Below are positions 60,535 to 64,000 of a stretch of 64,000 nt of DNA, one piece after another (positions within the stretch are counted from its first letter, which is position 1; the number at the start of each line of letters is the position of its first letter). The notes under the pieces are model-generated. The model was not told where the DNA came from and ran no database searches. It worked only from the letters and a program-made list of their open reading frames with translations. Origin of the DNA: Topomyia yanbarensis (Eukaryota; Arthropoda; Insecta; Diptera; Culicidae). The stretch lies in NCBI RefSeq assembly GCF_030247195.1, contig NC_080671.1, positions 32,338,343 through 32,402,342 on the forward strand, in the 5' to 3' direction. The position numbers and the translations under genes were made by a program.

Positions 60535-61319
60535 ATGGGAGCTAATTGGCTCCCGAAACAAATACCGAAATCATCGATAAACAATATTTTAAAACTCGAT
60601 TTGGGACTGCAAGCTTTTAAGAAACATAAAGTAGACGGAATTTCGGAAGCTTCCAAGAAAAAAGACTGGAAAGAGCAAGTGCTATCCTATCACGGCACGA
60701 TGGGGAAGACTTTATATTTTCTGATGAAAAATTAATTGTCCTGCAGCAATCTCACAATGCCCAAAATGACCGATTGTGGGCTGTCACTTCCAGGAATGTG
60801 TCAGATAGTGACAGCAACATTCCTCGATTCCAAAGTGCCGGTTCAGTGATGGTTTGGGGAGCAATTTGCAAGCGTGGCAAATTTCCGCTTGTTTTCATCG
60901 ACGGAGACGTTAAAATTAACGCTGTGTATTATAAAACTGAAGTTTTAGAGAACGTCGTAAAACCAAGTGTGCAAACAATGTTTGGAAATGACCATTTTGT
61001 GTTTCAGCAGGACAGAGCGCCTTCCCACACAGCGAATGTCATTCAGAGCCGGTGTCGGAACGATTTGAACGACTTTTTGGCGAAGGACGAATGGCCTTCC
61101 AGCTCCCCGGATCTTAATCCGTTGGATTATTTTGTGTGGTCAAACATGTTGTCGAAGATCAACGAACACAGAGTGTCCAATATAACCCAATTCAAAACAG
61201 TAATTCAACGGATTTGGGACGAAATGCCGATGGAAGCCGTGCGTGCCGCTTGTGATGAGAAACGTGTGAAGCTGGTGAAGAAATTAAAAGGCGGTGTCAT
61301 TCCTAAACATATGCTGTAA
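60535..61319 (+). pseudogene. maT (DD37D) mariner-like transposase, 5'-truncated with one frameshift
   Basis: A DNA-binding remnant (KSSINNILKLDLGLQAFKKH, 60560-60630) is in one frame; a shift near 60700 moves to FSDEKLIVLQQSHNAQNDRL (first catalytic Asp), and the main 181-codon frame begins at 60774. It has VMVWGAICKRGK, VFQQDRAPSHTA (second Asp) and SSSPDLNPLDYFVW (third Asp). Thirty-seven residues separate the second and third Asp, which is the DD37D signature of the maT family. The 5' end abuts the R1-like LINE tail; the TIRs were not identified. Confidence 0.85.
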
Positions 61320-63240
61320 ATGATCAATATTATATAGCATCACAGTATAAAAAAATTGACTTACCAATACAGAATAATTTGGGTTTCATTTTGTATGAGA
61401 ACTTATTGGACACGTATGTTCAATTATTCACACTCTTAAGATGAAAGAAGTATCCCTTCGAAACGTTGCACTATAGGTAGGCAAGTGACCAAAAATCGAA
61501 AACTAAATCAACTCTAATTTAATTGAGCCCCATTCAGAGCTTTTGTATACACTATAGTTAAGGAAGTTCTAGGCGTATTCAGAAAAATATTTAACCAAAC
61601 TGGGTAATGTTTGAAGATGAAAATTTTGAATAGAGACATTACACTTGCATTATTTAAACTCTTCGTATCTCTATCGAATTTTGAATGAAACATGCCCAAA
61701 TATTTCATGTGAAAAGTAAGAATGCCATTTTTGTGATGATATTATTGAAAATACATATTCATTGTATTGATATGAACTATCATGAATTGAAATTGGGAAA
61801 AGAAGTCTCCCAAAGTCCCCACTCTCGATGGGGAATGCAAGTACAATGTGTCTTCTAACATATCGTCGTCCATTTTTGCTCTATACTGAGTATCAGGCAT
61901 TGTAATTCTCTCTCTCACTCACGAGAAGAAGCTTATCCGAGGTCCAACTTTTCCGAGATAAGATGAGTCGCAAAATTCTCCGTCTCTACAAATAGCATGA
62001 GAATGATTTTCCGGATAAAATTTATTTGACTTTTTCCTTCTCACCGGAGAAGGTGATAAAATTTTAATTTCGTGGAAATCAATAAAAACTTCAAAAAATA
62101 CACTTAATTACAAAGAAAAGCGGCAAAGAAATATGATAGACTTGCTTTTTCGTGTTTTGGAATAACGACAGCAAAGCAGCGAGCGAAAAATGGAAACCGT
62201 GATAAACTCATTCTCTCATTCTTCGGCTGTTTTATTTATCCGGAGAAATGACACGTTGTATTTATCCGGAGAAGTTGTGTGAGTGCCAATAACTTTTCGT
62301 GTGAAAATGTGAGAATCAACTGAATGCACGGCTTTTTTGTTATCGACGAAAACATAATCACTAACAGAGCCTCGGCACTTCACACTAGCTTCGGATAATG
62401 GGACTTTCAAAAAACAATTCATAACTTTCTGATACAATTGTTCTCAAATTCGTACAATCCGCTTCTTTAATTTACTTGATTCAAAAATGTTTTTAAATTT
62501 TATTCTGCATAGTCAATTTTTTTAGTTTCTTCATTTCATGGATTTTATTCGTCTTATTTATTTTATCGATTTTTGAATATTTGACTAATTTTAAGTACAT
62601 GATCATTGCATTCTTATTAGTTATTTCATTCAGTATTCTTTTTATTCATTTTGTGCACTTGGGATCATTTCATCTAATTTACTCGTTTCATTCATTGAAT
62701 TCACTCTGATCAGTTTATTTTTTCGTGTATTTTATTCATATCATTCATTTAATTTATTTTGTTAATCATTTTAATTTTATTCATTTAATGTTAAGTTATT
62801 CCTTTTATTTATTTTATTCAATTTTTTAGTTTGCGTCGATTTATTTTATTCTATTAATCTTATAACTATTATTAAATATTGGCTTTTCATTATATGAGCT
62901 ATGTATTTTATATTTTTATAATTTTGAATTAAGCATAAGCATAAGAGATCGCCCGTAGTTGCTACTCCGTTATTGACCAGAACCAAATTAGGTTGCAAAA
63001 TGTTGATTGGAACAACATGCTTGGGAATAACATGATGAGCCACATTGTACAATCTATTCTGATCCCTGCATGCTGATCAATACTGACGCCGGCCACGTCC
63101 GAATGCAGATCTTCTGGGAAAGGAAGGAATGTTAGTCCGATACATGTTGCTACTAGAGACCGAGGAATCCTCTGCATCTCCACATGTATCACGGGAAGGG
63201 GAAAATTGTTAGTAAGTGTGCCAATAGCGTTATGTAATAA
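61320..63240. other. AT-rich non-coding region
   Basis: No gene seen. 62460-62900 is low-complexity DNA built of TTTATT, TCATTT and TTCATT words. 62200-62290 has ATTTATCCGGAGAA twice (62234 and 62260). Confidence 0.5.
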
Positions 63241-63248
63241 TTGCTCTG

Positions 63249-63700
63249 GGCAGCCGGCTGCCTAGAATTTGGGAAATTTATCATTTGTTGTATTAACACG
63301 ATTAGCAAAATAAGCAACTTGAACACTGGATAGCCGGCTATAAGGAGCACTGCTTATATTTTTTAATAATATTCAATCACGCGACGATTTTTTTTGTGGT
63401 TGATCGTTAGAATAAAATGAGGAATCTTATACAGAAGGTTCATCAGACTCTTCCATAGGTGTCGCGGAGTTGGTGGTTTGGAAGGGAATTGGGTCTAGGA
63501 TTCGCTCCAAGCAAGCGATGCGACCTGAAAAGCATAGTTTATTAGGTAGTAGTTCAGTTAGTTTTCGAGAATACGATCGCCCGAAAAAGATCTTGTTTAG
63601 TTTTTGGTTCTTTTTAAACTCTGGGTAGCCGGCTACCGAGAGTATCCTGTTTTCTAAACAAAAGCAATTTGAACTCCACACAGCCGATCGTGGGAGTATT
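63249..63700. repeat. cluster of AGCCGGCT palindromes in a duplicated module
   Basis: GGCAGCCGGCTGCC (63249-63262), ATAGCCGGCTAT (63330-63341) and GGTAGCCGGCTACC (63624-63637) are perfect palindromes around one core; a decayed ACAGCCGATCGTG is at 63679. Context repeats too: CTCTGGG precedes the first and third, and AAGCAACTTGAACACT / AAGCAATTTGAACTCC precedes the second and fourth. So a two-palindrome module is present twice. Confidence 0.7.
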
Positions 63701-64000
63701 GCCTAGAAAAGCTAATCTTATCTGCGTAATGGGCCGAATCACTATTTATTGCGACATTATTTAGACTAATTTCGCTATTCCTTCTCTACAATATATTTTT
63801 TGGGTTGCAAACTATTGAGTGATAACACGTTATACAGATAAAGAGTTATGATAGCTCTAGATGTTATAAATCAACGAAAGTATTTCCTATTTCTAATATC
63901 GGATTGTTTGTGAAATACATGTATACGAACGATTATATCGAGCATTGAAGGGAAATACAGAGGATCGTTAACCTGATGCACGGGCTTGTTACCAATAACG

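Overview
The window looks like a stretch of mosquito chromosome, most probably Aedes-like. The evidence is one insect gene with long introns, spliced at GT-AG sites, and very dense transposon debris: several LINE families, hAT, maT and Harbinger-type elements, a tRNA-derived SINE, and repeats that resemble ones I remember from Aedes. The genus is an inference; no search was run.

One host gene can be supported, on the + strand. It is the 3' part of klarsicht (klar), which encodes an outer-nuclear-membrane KASH protein that links nuclei and other cargo to microtubule motors. Nine exons join in phase (8088-8705, 8935-9841, 10340-10692, 27753-27858, 43631-43800, 54164-54456, 54523-54742, 54805-55178, 55237-55624). 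They give 1142 codons that open with a splice acceptor at 8087|8088 and end in a membrane segment plus a luminal tail ending GPPPV. The 5' exons are outside the window or unrecognised. Introns 3, 4 and 5 are about 17, 16 and 10 kb and hold most of the mobile DNA.

The most interesting host feature is at exon 4. If its donor is not used, the frame stays open for 162 more codons (to 28346). This tail is His-rich, then strongly acidic, then an amphipathic/hydrophobic C-terminus, and an AATAAA follows at 28579. It matches the layout of Drosophila Klar-beta, which lacks KASH and ends in a lipid-droplet (LD) domain encoded by an extended exon. A GC-richer block just upstream of exon 5 (about 42830-43560) may be an internal promoter, with a phase-compatible first coding exon for a short KASH isoform.

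Layout: 1-2710 two LINE pieces (-); 2711-8087 repeats and a hAT MITE; 8088-10692 klar exons 1-3; 10693-27752 intron 3 with LINE pieces at 21586 and 24690, a SINE, dispersed repeats and a perfect hairpin; 27753-28600 exon 4 and the alternative 3' end; 29870-34960 a nearly full-length but broken RNase H-bearing LINE (-); 36484-42054 three terminal-inverted-repeat elements; 42830-43800 putative promoter and exon 5; 43801-54163 intron 5 with hairpins, MITEs, a (TA)n tract of about 205 bp and SINEs; 54164-55624 exons 6-9; 57430-61319 remnants of a BEL/Pao-like element, an R1-like LINE and a maT (DD37D) transposon; then AT-rich DNA ending in a cluster of AGCCGGCT palindromes.
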